This document shows, in pieces, positions 9,500 through 21,162 of a stretch of 64,000 nucleotides of DNA. Position numbers and translations under genes: made by a program. Position 1 is the stretch's first letter. Every line of letters begins with the position of its first letter. This stretch comes from Symbiodinium natans (taxonomy: Eukaryota; Sar; Dinophyceae; Suessiales; Symbiodiniaceae), in contig CAJNDS010002745.1 in NCBI GenBank assembly GCA_905221605.1, forward strand, positions 1,398,203 through 1,462,202, written 5' to 3'. Under the pieces are notes generated by a model. It made no database searches. It saw only the letters and a list, made by a program, of their open reading frames with translations, and had not been told where the DNA came from.

Positions 9500-9549
9500 A
9501 TAGACACACATGTGCAGGTGCCAGGTACCCAGACATGCACATGTTTGTG

Positions 9550-9561
9550 GAAATATGTGTC

Positions 9562-9597
<36 letters not shown>

Positions 9598-9640
9598 TTT
9601 GCGTGTGTGTGTGTGTATTCTCTCTCCAATAGATAGATAT
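9550..9640. repeat. GT microsatellite in an intron
   Basis: (GT)n with a short GC break near 9592-9604, followed by TA/TTTA-rich DNA to about 9780. Confidence 0.9.
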
Positions 9641-9823
9641 ATATATATATATTTATTTATATTATACATACGTCTGAGTGTGAAAAGTGCCATCGCAGCT
9701 TAATTATATATGTGTTGAAATACTATATATGTATATAATCTATATAAGAACGACTGCATATACATATATACAGAGAGAGAGATTGTATCTGTAGACAGTA
9801 TATGTCCTCTCTTAATAGTTCAT

Positions 9824-10189
9824 GAATTCATTTGAGGAAGCTCGAGAGTGGAGGAGGTGAAGCAGCTCTTGCTCAACAAGATCAGGGAGAGTCAACAAAG
9901 GCTTTTGCTCCGCTGTGTATATACGCATATATCATTAGCCATGCAGGGGGTTCTGTGCTGAAGTGCTGTGTCGCAGGCTGCTTTGGGGATGCGCAGACAA
10001 TGTGGACACGTGTCCGATGAGTGCAGACCAAGCTGAGGTGTCATGTCCAAACTATCAGGTTGTATTGTAGATTGTTGGTGTTTTATGTTGCTTCTGTTCT
10101 GGAGAACTCTGGAGAGAGATGTCGTGTGCTTCCATGGTGAAAAGGAGGTGTTGGCGCGCAGCCGTCTGCTGGATGGATCCGAAAGTGAG
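9824..10189 (+). CDS. Candidate exons of element gene 1
   Basis: A helical exon after TTTGAG|G at about 9835-9910 (RVEEVKQLLLNKIRESQQ, coiled-coil-like) and another ending at 10189 before donor GTAGGGC (DVVCFHGEKEVLARSRLL). Upstream boundaries are not fixed. Unknown function. Confidence 0.4.
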
Positions 10190-10252
10190 GTAGGGCTGCA
10201 GGGCCCATGTCGATATAGTCTGTTCGATTTGTGTTTTCTTGTTTTTGTGTAT

Positions 10253-10303
10253 CCTGCTCTCTCTCTCTCTCTCTCTCTCTCTCGTGTGTGTGTGTGTGTG
10301 TGT
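10253..10303. repeat. CT then GT microsatellite
   Basis: (CT)14 followed directly by (GT)n in the intron 10190-10327. Confidence 0.9.
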
Positions 10304-10327
10304 ACTGTGTGTGTTGGTTTGTAGCAG

Positions 10328-11622
10328 GCATTTCCAAGCTGTGTCGTCATCCCAGATTCCCCAGAGAAATCTGAGATTCATGGCTGCACGATTGTCGTTG
10401 ATTTGTTTGGCCGAACAAATTCAGTGCTTTCGGTTGTCAGCTTAGGCTGCCAACCACCCCGTCGCGATGGAATGGATCGCGGTGGAATGGGTCGGACTGT
10501 TCTGAGGATGCCCACGCTGCAGCAAATGGTGATGACTGTGCTCACCTGGCCTGGGCTGACACGCAAGTTGAGCAGCCAAGTGGGGGGGACCGCACAGAGT
10601 TCTGGGATGAGGACATGGTCATGAAAGCTGGGGGCAAGGATCTGTCGCCTGTTCCAATGAGTTCAGCCTGCCGCTCGCTGCGTGGCTGCTTTGATGCTGA
10701 GTTCGATTTGATGCAGTGCAATGCCAAGCAGGTGGAAGGCCCAGATGGTGCCAGGCCTGAAATCGAATGCATGGCCATGGCTGCTGCTGACTCTGAGTCT
10801 GCTGATCTTCAGGGACTTCATCCTGATGTTGTGGCGACAAAGCCTCTGGTGCCAGTGGAGTGTGTGGCCTCAGGTGTTGCCCTGGAGCCAATGGTTGGAC
10901 CAATGGCCTCAGTCGAGGTGGCCTCGAATGTTGCCCTTGCATCAGGTGCTGCTCCAGATCGAGTGGCCTCCATGGAGGGTGTGGCCTCAGGTGCCGGCGA
11001 TTTGTTGGTTGATGAGGATGAAGGCCCAGCGTTTTCCCACAGAGAGCAGGTGAATCTGCGTGCAGTGAAGCAGGCGGAGGAAAAGGAGAAGCGTGGCGGC
11101 AGGGGCCGGGGCCGAGGGCGGGGGAGAGGTCAGGCTGCCAAGCAAGCCCCAGAGGTGGGCGCTGAATGCACAACCCCGCAACCAAGTACGGCTGTGAGGC
11201 CTGAAGAGACCCCGGTGGAGGTGGCCTATGCAAAGGCTTCGAACCCCAATCGTGGGGAGCCTGGGGCCAGTGATGGTGAGGAGGCCACTGTTCCCCGCCC
11301 AGCAAAGAAAGCCCGGATCAACACAGATGCCCTGCCAAAAGGGAAGGCCAAAGCCAAGGCAAAGGCACGTGGAAAGGCCAAAGCCAAAGCAGCAGCAGCA
11401 GCAGCTGAGCTGATCGGTGAAGCTGTTGGGGCTGGTGCCAGTGAGGCCAGTGTGGCCCATGAGAGTGAAGATGTTATGGCTGATGTGGGCTCTGAGCCTG
11501 TGGCTGCGCTGCCTATCTCTGTGGCCAGTGAGGCTGCCACAGCGCCTGTGGCGAAGGCAAAGGCGAATCCGCAGATTGCCCGAGGCCTGGGCCCTCATGA
11601 CCGCAAGCTTTGCAAGGAGTGA
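10328..11622 (+). CDS. Large exon: globular start, RG- and KA-rich basic tail
   Basis: After AG|G at 10328 the frame reads AFPSCVVIPDSPEKSEIHG. Around 10430-10450 the coding frame changes and continues as PSRWNGSRWNGSDCSED to a TGA at 11620. No normal intron fits (the best pair leaves 20 bp), so this is a frameshift, an assembly error or an unrecognised splice. The second part has VASGV/VASMEG-type repeats, an RG box (GGRGRGRGRGRGQ) typical of nucleic-acid-binding tails, and two lysine-alanine runs with KKAR, a probable nuclear signal. The end may be a splice donor rather than a true stop. Confidence 0.5.
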
Positions 11623-11699
11623 CTTGGCAGAACTGTGTGAACTGCTTGCTTCCTGTGATTTGACTGAGAAAGTGTGTGTGTGTGTGCTTTGTGAGTTGA

Positions 11700-12128
11700 G
11701 CTTTTAGATTGTTTTTGTGTGCATACAAATATATATGTTGTCAAATAATGCATATATATATATATATCATGAGCCATGAGCATTTCAGGCCTTACTTAGA
11801 CTCTTTAGATACATGTGTACCTTGTATATGTATATATAGTACATATATGATGATCAGACAGGAGTATCTATCGCACAGTAAGCACAAAAGCTGCATCAGC
11901 TATACACATACAAGTATGTGTATAAATGTATATATACATATGTATATATATATATATATCTATCTATATCTATTTGTAACCGTGTCACCCCCACCCCTCC
12001 CCCCCACCCCCTTGGTTTCTCCCTGCCCCTTTACCCCCTTCACCCCTTTTATAGAACCCTGGAAAACCCAAAGCCTTACAACTGCAAACCCTATGAAGCC
12101 AACCCATGCCCACACCACCACACAGAGG

Positions 12129-12186
<58 letters not shown>

Positions 12187-12656
12187 ATGGGGGAAATGTG
12201 GCTGTGCTGGGGCGGAAGCATAGACATTGGGCAGGTGTGTTGGAGAACTACACAACCATGTATATATATATATATTATAGACATATGTCAGCTCATTCGA
12301 GATTTGTTGTCTAGAAGATGCCCTTCTGTGTACATAAATATGTGGTGAATTTGATCTATACACAGAAACATGCGCACACACATACGTACAAATACATACA
12401 TACATACACACATACATACATGCATATGTACATATGCACTTACAGATACATTCTTGTTTCTACTATAAATATCTGCGCCTAAATGTGCACATGCTTACGA
12501 AAGAAAATGATATGTATTTCAAAAAGTATCATGATACTCGATGTATATATGTATATATATATATGTATATGCCTGTATCGTATGAAAAAATGGTGATTGT
12601 TCCCGTGCGTGGCGCAGTACATGTATGCTGTGTGGTTGTGTGGATTGCAACTGCAG
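11700..12656. other. Intronic or intergenic stretch with AT, C-rich and poly-G DNA
   Basis: AT repeats (11740-11960), a C-rich patch with degenerate CCCTAAA-like words (11985-12090), a 54-base G run, then TA and CATA repeats to about 12570. No supportable gene. Confidence 0.6.
12132..12185 (+). repeat. Poly-G tract, 54 bp
   Basis: Uninterrupted G54, able to form quadruplexes and prone to length errors in sequencing. Gly/Pro open frames across it are artefacts. Confidence 0.95.
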
Positions 12657-13021
12657 AGAAGATCTTGAGGCTGATTGAGCATGGAGTTGATCACAGGATT
12701 GAGGTCTACTGGACCCGTGACATTGTCAGTGTGCGTCGCAAGAATGGCCCGATGGTATGGTCCATGCACTTCACCAACATGAGGGTTGGCATCATGGTTG
12801 CCAATGAAGTTGCGTCTCGGCTGATTGCTGGAATTGCCAGGGGCTTGTGTCCTTGAGGGCTGGTTTTGTGAATGCATATGCTTCTCTCAGGCAGAAGCCT
12901 GCGACCGTGGAGTGCCTGTGCAGCAGGAAACGTATCGCAACAGGATCTTCGGTGTCCGTGATGAGCTGTATGAGCGGCATGGCGCTCATTGGCCGTGAGT
13001 TGGAGACATGGCTGGCTGGTA
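12657..13021 (+). CDS. Candidate exons of element gene 1
   Basis: Exon 12657 to about 12843 reads EKILRLIEHGVDHRIEVYW and MHFTNMRVGIMVANEVASRL, clearly protein-like. The next exon starts at 12891 after CTCTCAG|G. Two frames are open there: AEACDRGVPVQQETYRNR (phase 0) and QKPATVECLCSRKRIATG (phase 2, which fits a GT donor at 12848). I cannot choose between them. No domain recognised. Confidence 0.45.
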
Positions 13022-13224
13022 GATGATGCATTTTGCATCTTTGATCATCCATATGTGTGACTGTTGTTTACATGTGCCTGGGATCTACATGCCTGCGTGG
13101 TGGTATATGATGGAAATTCATGTGTAGATGTGTACAATTGTACCGAGACGCACCCATGTGTAAATATTTTAGTTCATATATATATATATACATATGTACA
13201 TATATATATACACATCTTGGTCTG

Positions 13225-13640
13225 TGCAAGCTGTGTAGACATGATCGTCAGTCTGCAAGAACTGTGGATCCAGGGGAGGTGTTGCGCACTATAGATGTGT
13301 GGCTGTAGCTTGCGTTTGCTGTGGCGTGTGGGGCAGTGGGTGGGAGCCATGTCAATTTTGGCTGCACATGCCAGTCGCCGACAAGGCTCTTTAGGTATCC
13401 TGCTGCTATAGAGCCAGTCGCCAAGTGCTGCTGACTGGTTCATGGGAGTTTGCATTGCAAGCTTTAGGTGCCAAAGGCTCTTCCCCGTCAGACTGTGCGC
13501 AAAGTGTGAAATTGGTAATGTGTTCTGCTTCGACTGCTTTGGTGCTGCATTTAAAACAGCTGGTATATGCAGTGCTTCCTGGTGCAACTCGAGGCCTGTA
13601 TGCCCCGTGGCAACAAGCGCCTTCTGCGTGGTGTATGTGA
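13225..13640 (+). CDS. Candidate exons, possibly Cys-rich
   Basis: Three pieces look spliced: KLCRHDRQSARTVDPGE (donor GTGTTGCG near 13279), LWRVGQWVGAMSILAAH (about 13315-13395, donor GTATCC) and an exon after TTTAG|G at 13470. In the last, one frame is Cys-rich (CQRLFPVRLCAKCEIGN) and another gives LKQLVYAVLPGATRGLYA. The phase is unresolved. Confidence 0.3.
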
Positions 13641-13859
13641 TGATGAAGCAGGCCTGTTGCTGCTGCACATGTGATGGAGCCTTTCCATGTTGTGAAGCTG
13701 CATGAATGGTATCTAAACGCCCACCTTCTTGTCATTATCTGCAAAGACATATTTATATATACATATATGTATATATATATGTACAAAGGTTGTGAAGCTG
13801 CATGAATATTCTATCCAAAACGTTGTCTGCTCTCTATCCATGCACCCCCTCATTGTCTA

Positions 13860-14262
13860 TGCCCCCCCCCCCCCATAAACCCCCTAAACCTTAATCCCTG
13901 ACCCTGTAACCCTATAAAGGCCTAAACCCTACATAGATCCTAAACCGTAAAGCCTTCAACCTGAAACCCTAAACCCCATATAAACCCTATATTCCGAAAG
14001 CCCAAAACCAAGCTACAGCCTGCTGGGAGGGTTTGGGGGGGGGGCCCAAAACCAAGCTTGAACAGCCTTGATGGAGGGTTTTGGGGGGGTGGGGGGGGGG
14101 GGGGGGGGAGAGGCGGGCGGGGGGATGGGGGGGGGGGCGGGGGGGGAGGGGGAGGGGCGAGGGGGGGGGGGGGGAGGGGGGGGGGGTCCGGGGGTTACCA
14201 GGGAGGGGGGGGGGGGGGCAGGGGGGGAGGGTGGAATGGGGGGAGGGTGGAGGGGGTGGGGG
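13860..14262. repeat. Degenerate telomere-like patch and G-rich tract
   Basis: 13870-13990 holds the only telomere-like CCCTAAA patch of any length in the element, heavily mutated. 14075-14262 is almost pure G with scattered A, C and T. Gly-rich and Pro-rich open frames here are artefacts. Confidence 0.8.
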
Positions 14263-14265
14263 GGG

Positions 14266-14370
14266 GCAGCAACCATTTATGTGCAGGTTACCTCCGCAGA
14301 CAAGCAAGTGTTCCCGATTCGTCTGGTCCGGCGCCCAGCAGCTGCTGTGCCATGTTTCTGCTCAGGGGAT
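14266..14370 (+). CDS. Candidate exon of element gene 1
   Basis: Reads TIYVQVTSADKQVFPIRLVR and onward to a stop at 14370. It has no confirmed splice sites because the acceptor side is buried in the G-rich tract. Confidence 0.35.
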
Positions 14371-14454
14371 ATGTAAAGTGCCAAAGTGAAGCAGCAGTAT
14401 ATAATTCTGCGTAAAGTGCAAAACATGTGTGAGAGTGAAACCACTTGTGCTTAG

Positions 14455-14928
14455 GAGCATGTTTCAGCTTTGTCCAAGGTTCAAGAAGCCATCCGACTGA
14501 TGAATCAGGTGCACAGGGATAATGCTGGATGCAGAATAGGTGCATGGGTGTGTGTGTGTGTGTGTGTGAGTCAGTCTAGTGCAACCGCTGCAGTGGGCAG
14601 GTGCTGTAGTCGCATGCTAAATAATGTGACCATATGAAACTGACCCTGTATGTCAACCTTTAAAATACATATAGATATATATGTATATATATATGTGTTT
14701 ATGTAAATATACATGTAGAATTGTATGTGTCAGGATGTATTATCATGTGCCAGGACACAGACACCCATGCACACATCTCTGCCTCTTTATCTTTCTCTAC
14801 ATACCACACCTGCGTATAGTTTTTTACACTTGCTTGTGCTGCCATGGGCGAATGGGGTGTGGACTTGCTTCTGCGACGGCTTTTCCATGCTGGAGTTCCT
14901 TATGACTTCCGGCTGCAGCTGTCTGCAA
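14455..14928 (+). CDS. Candidate exons upstream of the methyltransferase-like module
   Basis: Exon 14455-14539 (CTTAG|G to donor GTGCATGG) reads EHVSALSKVQEAIRLMNQ. A second ends at 14928 (donor GTTTCT) and reads GEWGVDLLLRRLFHAGVP. Both are strongly protein-like and lie just before the module at 15179, so they probably belong to the same protein. Confidence 0.5.
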
Positions 14929-15178
14929 GGTTTCTCTGGGATAGGGTTTGTGTGGGATTGTGTAATCAGACAGTAACATATGTAGAGTGTGTCGAGTCGA
15001 TGTGTTGTTGCACATGTGTGTGCATGCATGCAAGGTACTTTGCGTCGCTCTCATATTCCTTGTCTTCAATGACAGAGTAGACAAGGAATTTGCCGTTGGG
15101 ACTCAAACGATGCATTGGCTTGTCTGGATTCTGCTGGGGTGTATGTATTTGTTTCCTTAGATTTATATGTATATATAG

Positions 15179-17310
15179 CTTGGACATGGCAGCTGAGGCA
15201 TACAGGTTTGGGGAATGCTTCGCTGGAGCAGCCAATGTCACATTTGCTGTGAAGCTGTCTGGCTTCCCTGCCTTTAAGCTCGACAAGAACTATTATGGTG
15301 GAGTCTGTCAAAACTTCCTCACAGCTCCTGGCTATGCGTGCCTTGCGAATTACATGTCCTATGTAAATGGTGAGAAGGATATGCATATATATGTATATAT
15401 ATATATATGTATATAGATAGATAGATAGATAGATAGGTATATACATATATATATATAGATATATGTATATATCTATATATATATATACACATCTCTCCCT
15501 TTATGGATTTACTTCTATATATGTATTTATGTTCATTTTTGCAGCAAAGCTTACATGTGCCAGCTCTGGGTCCCTGAGGCTAGCCCTTCTTTCTGTCCTT
15601 CGGCTTTGCCCCCAAAGTGTCTTGCTCATGGCTCCTGATTGCAGCAGCTTCTCGTGGATGAGCAGCAGCGGGTCTCAACGATGCTGGTATGCGCCCTTGG
15701 GCGCTTGTGACAAAGAGTGGGTGCAGCGAGGGAATTGCATGGCCAACAGGTGTGTCACTTCAAAGATTGCTACACCTGAGGTGTCTCCTGTTGTGACTGT
15801 ATCTAATATACTATCGGACTTAGAGACATGTGTGGTTCTCCCAGCTCCCTGCTGAGGGTCATTCTGTTGGTACACTTGGCAGCGTCTCTTGGACACACCT
15901 TCATAATCGAGCAGCCGTCCAGTGCATGTTTCGGCGACTTGCCGCGCTGGCGCCACTTTGTTGAGAATGTTTGCTACGTGTCTCTGCTTTCTGGCAAGCC
16001 TTGTTAGTTTTCTATCCTTCCTGGTGGAGTTAAAATACATATATATATATATGTATATGCATCCCAAGCTTCTTCAATGTTTCAAGACAGCCATATCCCC
16101 AGGTGTTTAAGCAGAAAGTCTCCATGGGAGCATATGGATCGGCAAGTGTGAAGCCAACGTGCTTGTGGTCGAATTCCTCGCATGTTGGTTTGTTGAATCG
16201 TGGACCCATTCCTCATGAAGCATGTGCAGAAATGGCATGCAGATGATTGTGGCTCATGTATACACCAGGGTATAGTATTATATAACAAAGATATCTGTCA
16301 TGACAGAGAAAGGGGGAGAGAGAGAAAGAGGGAAAGAGAAAGAGAAAGATACAGATAAAGAGAAAGAAAAAGATAGAGAGAGAGAGAGAGAAAGAGATGG
16401 ATGGAGGGACAGAGATAGAAAGAGATAGAGAAACAGAGAAAGATAGAGCCAGACATGAAAAGGACGAAAGATAGTGAGAAAGAGAGAGAGAGAGAGAGAG
16501 ACACAGAGTGAGAGAGACAGAGAGATAGAGAGAAAAAGATAAAGAGAGAGAAAGATAGAGAGGGATAGATAGAGACTGACATAAACAGGTTTCTCTGGGT
16601 AAATGATTATTTTTACATATATATAAATATAGATATACATGCAGCTCAGGAGAGCCGGAAGAACAAGGTGCCTGTCGCGAAATATCATGTGGATTCCCGT
16701 GGCAAAAAATGCTCGACAGGGGACAAGAAGCGCTTGAAAACCAGCCAGAGCCCACCTCAGCTGACAGGTGACTCTTGCATTGAGGGCAGAACCATGCAAT
16801 GATGTGCAAAGAAGTCTCCATGACATGACTTGCTGAGGCAATACACCTGTGCATTCGGATACCGGTTAGCTGAGCTCATCCCAGACATGCATGAGGGAAT
16901 CAAAGGTCTTCGAGTGGGGCAGGTGAGCTTCTGGCAACCAGTACTGTTATTGGTAATTATGAATTGATTTGTTAGAGGCACTTGGCAGTGCGTAATAGCT
17001 TATATAAATATATAAATATATAAATATATAAATATATAAATATATAAATATATAAATATATAAATATATAGATATATAAATATATAAATATATATATATA
17101 TAAATATATCTTATTTATATATATATATATATATTATGCCCTGCTCACGAGGATGATGCGGGCGCCAATGTGGTACACCTGCTGCATGTGCTGAAGGCCG
17201 ATGAAGACCTTTGGGAAGACGCGGACATGGAGAGTGTGGTTGCCTATCTTCGGGCATCGTCATCCTTGGTGGCCCCTCCTGCCATAAGATCTGTGCTTGG
17301 CATGGATTAG
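15179..17310 (+). CDS. Cytosine-C5 DNA methyltransferase-like module (C-terminal half of element gene 1)
   Basis: Seven exons (15179-15369, 15545-15749, 15845-15977, 16103-16234, 16650-16759, 16838-16922, 17152-17310) join without a phase break: 337 residues and a TAG. Two introns use GC donors (16235, 16760). Seen: FGECFAGAANVTFAVKLSGF at residues 11-30, like SAM-binding motif I (FAGxG...GF) of C5 methyltransferases; APDCSSFSWM, like the catalytic Pro-Cys motif IV with its Cys kept; FIIEQPSS at the place of motif VI with its Glu. Then follow VFKQKVSMGAYGSAS and a Lys-rich KYHVDSRGKKCSTGDKK segment. From memory, predicted dinoflagellate proteins share this arrangement. No target-recognition domain is recognisable, so activity is unproven. 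Confidence 0.65.
15380..15490. repeat. TA/GATA microsatellite in an intron
   Basis: Alternating ATATGTAT and (GATA)n within intron 15370-15544 of the methyltransferase-like gene. Confidence 0.9.
16308..16585. repeat. GA-rich intronic tract
   Basis: (AG)n and AGAAAG tract of about 280 bp inside intron 16235-16649. The minus-strand LSLSLS open frames are products of this repeat. Confidence 0.95.
16998..17135. repeat. (ATATAAAT)n microsatellite
   Basis: About 14 octamer copies decaying to (TA)n in the last intron of the methyltransferase-like gene, ending 15 bp before its terminal exon. Confidence 0.9.
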
Positions 17311-17327
17311 CATGCTGCAAGCACTCA

Positions 17328-17467
17328 TGGTTGGCTGCTGACAAGGGTACGTGCAGTGCATGTTAATTATGTTGCATAATTCGACGAAGAGGAACACATG
17401 GTTGGCTGCCGACAAGGTCTATACAGTGCATGTGAATTATGTTCGATAATTCGACGACGAGGATTCG
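17328..17467 (+). repeat. 70-bp tandem duplication
   Basis: CATGGTTGGCTGCTGACAAG...AATTCGACGAAGAGGA at 17328 is repeated with about 12% divergence from 17398. It starts right after the stop of the methyltransferase-like gene. Confidence 0.85.
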
Positions 17468-17989
17468 CCACTTCTGCCTTTTTCTTCATGGCCCGAAAAT
17501 TGCTGCTAAGTGCTGCACTTCAAGAAGATCATGTCTTCGCAAGCCCTGACCTGCAATCATGTCATGTGATGTTCATATATATATATATACATATATATCT
17601 GTATGTATGTATTGATAGAAGAGGTAGTTTCACCATACTTTTATGTATATATAGTGAGAGGCGGTATCTGGTACAACCAAGTCTGAACTTCCTTTGGTGT
17701 ATGGAAAGAAGCTACATGCATTGCGCTGTCATGATCTTTTTATATGCCCTTGTCAAAAAACACACAAAGACACTTGATGGCAACTATGTCACTGTTGTGA
17801 GAGAACTTTATCTTCGTGCTATCAAGAAAAACATACGAAAACGGAAAAAAAAGCACCCGAATAGGAGACGCGGAAAAGCGCAGAAAACAAGAAAAAAGGC
17901 GCAGAAAACAAGAAAAAAAGCGCAGAATTGCGCAGATTTTTATTCTTGGGTTTTGAGACCAGGAAGCTGCAGAAAATCTTGGAAAACCA

Positions 17990-19080
17990 GTTTTCCTTAA
18001 AACCAATTTTCCAGAGCCCAGCTGAAAAACCAATTGTTCCAGAAAACCATCCTTTTCGTGCCAAAGCCCTTCCAAAGACACCACAAAAGACCACAACCAG
18101 AAAGCAAAAGCAAGACCGAACGAAGGAGAACAAAAAACCAGAATGTCCGAAAAACCAATTGTTCTGGAAAACCATTTTCTTGGTACGCAAAACTCTTTTC
18201 CAAAGACACCGCAAAGACCACAACCCGAAAGCAAAAGCAAGACTGGACGAAGGAGGAAAAAACCAGAATGTCCGAAAAACCATTTTTTTCCACAAAAGCC
18301 CTTCCCAAAGACACCACAAAAGACCACAACCAGAAAGCAAAAGCAAGACCGAACGAAGGAGAACAAAAAAACCAGAATGTCCGAAAAACCAGTTGTTCCG
18401 GAAAACCATTCTTTTGGTACGCAAAGGCCTGTCCAAAGACACCATAAAAGACCACAACCAGAAAACAAAAGCAAGACCGAGGAGAACCAAAAAAAACCAG
18501 AATGTCCGAAAAACCAGTTGTTCTGGAAAACCATTTTCTTGGTACGCAAAAGCCCTTTCCAAAGACACCGCAAAGACCACAACCCGAAAGCAAAAGCAAG
18601 ACCGAACGAAGGAGAGAAAAACCAGAATGTCCGAAAAACCAGTTTTTCCGAAAAACCATTTTTTACACAAAAGCCCTTCCCAAAGACACCGCAAAGACCA
18701 CAACCAGAAAGCAAAAGCAAGACAGAACGAAGAAGAGAAAAAACTAGAATGTCCGAAAAACCAGTTGTTCCGAAAAACCATTTTTTTACACAAAAGCCCT
18801 TCCCAAAGACACCGCAAAGACCACAACCAGAAAGCAAAAGCAAGACAGAACGAAGAAGAGAAAAACCAGAATGTCCGAAAAACCAGTTGTTCCGGAAAAC
18901 CATTCTTTTGGTAGGCAAAGGCCCTGCCCAAAGACCACAACCAGAAAGCAGAAGCAAGACGGAACGAAGGACAAAAAAACCAGAATGTCCTAAAAACCAG
19001 TTGTTCTGGGAAACCAATTTTTTGGGACACAAAGCCTTTGCCAAAGAGAGACTGCAGAGACAGCAAACAGCAAGCCCAAA
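17990..19080 (+). repeat. Minisatellite, unit about 112-127 bp, eight to nine copies
   Basis: The marker GAATGTCCGAAAAACCA recurs near 18143, 18264, 18376, 18500, 18627, 18749, 18872 and 18985. Each unit also carries a CAAAGACACC block and a GCAAAAGCAAGACCGAACGA block. It contains few stops, so three large overlapping open frames arise on both strands; none is treated as a gene. Confidence 0.92.
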
Positions 19081-19316
19081 GCCAAAAGCAGGATCGAACG
19101 AACCCACTTCAAGAGATGGCTGATATATATATATATATATATATGCATGTACAGATCCATGTGTGTGCTCATTCTTTATGTATATATATATATATATATG
19201 TATCATATGTCGTGCATGACCATTGTGAGAGAGAGAGAGAGTGTGTGAGATCGATGCAATACTTGTATATATATATGTAGATGTGCATGTGTGTCTGTGT
19301 GTTCCCTTGAATGCAG

Positions 19317-19366
19317 GTGCTACCACTTCAACTGAGCACGAGTACAAGAAGCAGAAATCCTTGGCA
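19317..19366 (+). CDS. Possible short exon
   Basis: Lies between GCAG|G and donor GTGCCCG and reads ATTSTEHEYKKQKSLA. It could be a 5' exon of element gene 2, but the phase to the next exon is not fixed. Confidence 0.3.
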
Positions 19367-19589
19367 GGTGCCCGCCCCCCTTGCCTGCCTTGCTGTCCAT
19401 GTCTTTGGCAGTCAACCGTGTTCATGAAGATGTGTCCTGCAGACATGGTGTGAGCTGAGCACAAGAAACACATGTACATGCACACATGGCTTGCCTTATA
19501 TATATATATATAGACAGATATTATGTATATGATAGATGATATATGATATATATATATGTATATATATATCTGTATATATATATATCCAC

Positions 19590-20498
<909 letters not shown>

Positions 20499-20559
20499 GC
20501 TGCTTGTGTGCAATTCTGTGCATGTGAAAACATGTTCGTGCCACTTTGGCTTTAGTTGC

Positions 20560-21125
20560 TGTAATGTATATATATATATATACATTAAAAATATTATGTC
20601 TATGTGTACATATATATATATATATGTCTATATGAATGCCTCATACATACACATCTACACATTTATTCTTACACGCACGATTATATGGGGTTAAAGGCTG
20701 TTTGGGAGTATTCTCTTGTATTATAGGCCAGTAAGGGTTCTCATCTCTCCCAAAAGTAAACTGAATATGATATATATATATATACATGAATAATGCATAT
20801 ATGAGTGTAGATATATATATATGTATATAAGTCAGTCTAAATTTACATACACACATTTATGCGTTGATATATGAGCAGATGTAGCAGAAGGTGTGTATAT
20901 ATATATATATCTGTGTGTGTATTTATAATCACAAGAAATAGTGTACATATATATATATATATACTCATTCATACTATACAAAATATATTGATACACATAT
21001 GTGTTTGGTTCAACATATATGTATATATATATATATACGTATACCATTAAGAATCAAAAAACTATATATACATATATATATATATAAGCAGTGTGTAAAA
21101 ATAGTATAGTTATCACTAAAAGATA
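20560..21125. repeat. AT-rich intronic DNA with TA/CATA microsatellites
   Basis: At least ten (TA)n tracts in intron 20499-21162; no gene content. Confidence 0.85.
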
Positions 21126-21162
21126 TATGTGCTTGCATGTGATGTTTTGGCTCACATTTCAG

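Larger units (their letters stand above)
17311..19589. other. Spacer between the two element genes
   Basis: Contains a 70-bp tandem duplication, AT-rich DNA, the 120-bp minisatellite and a possible short exon at 19317-19366. A plus-strand open stretch at 17745-17930 (LDGNYVTVVRELYLRAIKKN, then Lys/Arg-rich) might be an exon but lacks convincing borders. Confidence 0.5.

Noticed and set aside
10619-11598. Minus-strand open frames of 203-228 codons
   Set aside because: Shadows of the plus-strand exon 10450-11622, which has an RG box and Lys-rich tail in a consistent frame.
11985-12417. Gly- and Pro-rich open frames
   Set aside because: Produced by the 54-base G run.
13987-14305. Gly/Pro-rich open frames
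   Set aside because: Produced by the G-rich tract at 14075-14262; only the exon-like 14266-14370 part is kept, at low confidence.
17740-19485. 581-codon minus-strand open frame and two plus-strand frames of over 320 codons
   Set aside because: All lie on the 120-bp minisatellite, whose unit contains few stops in any frame. Composition repeats with the unit and no splice or start signal supports a protein.
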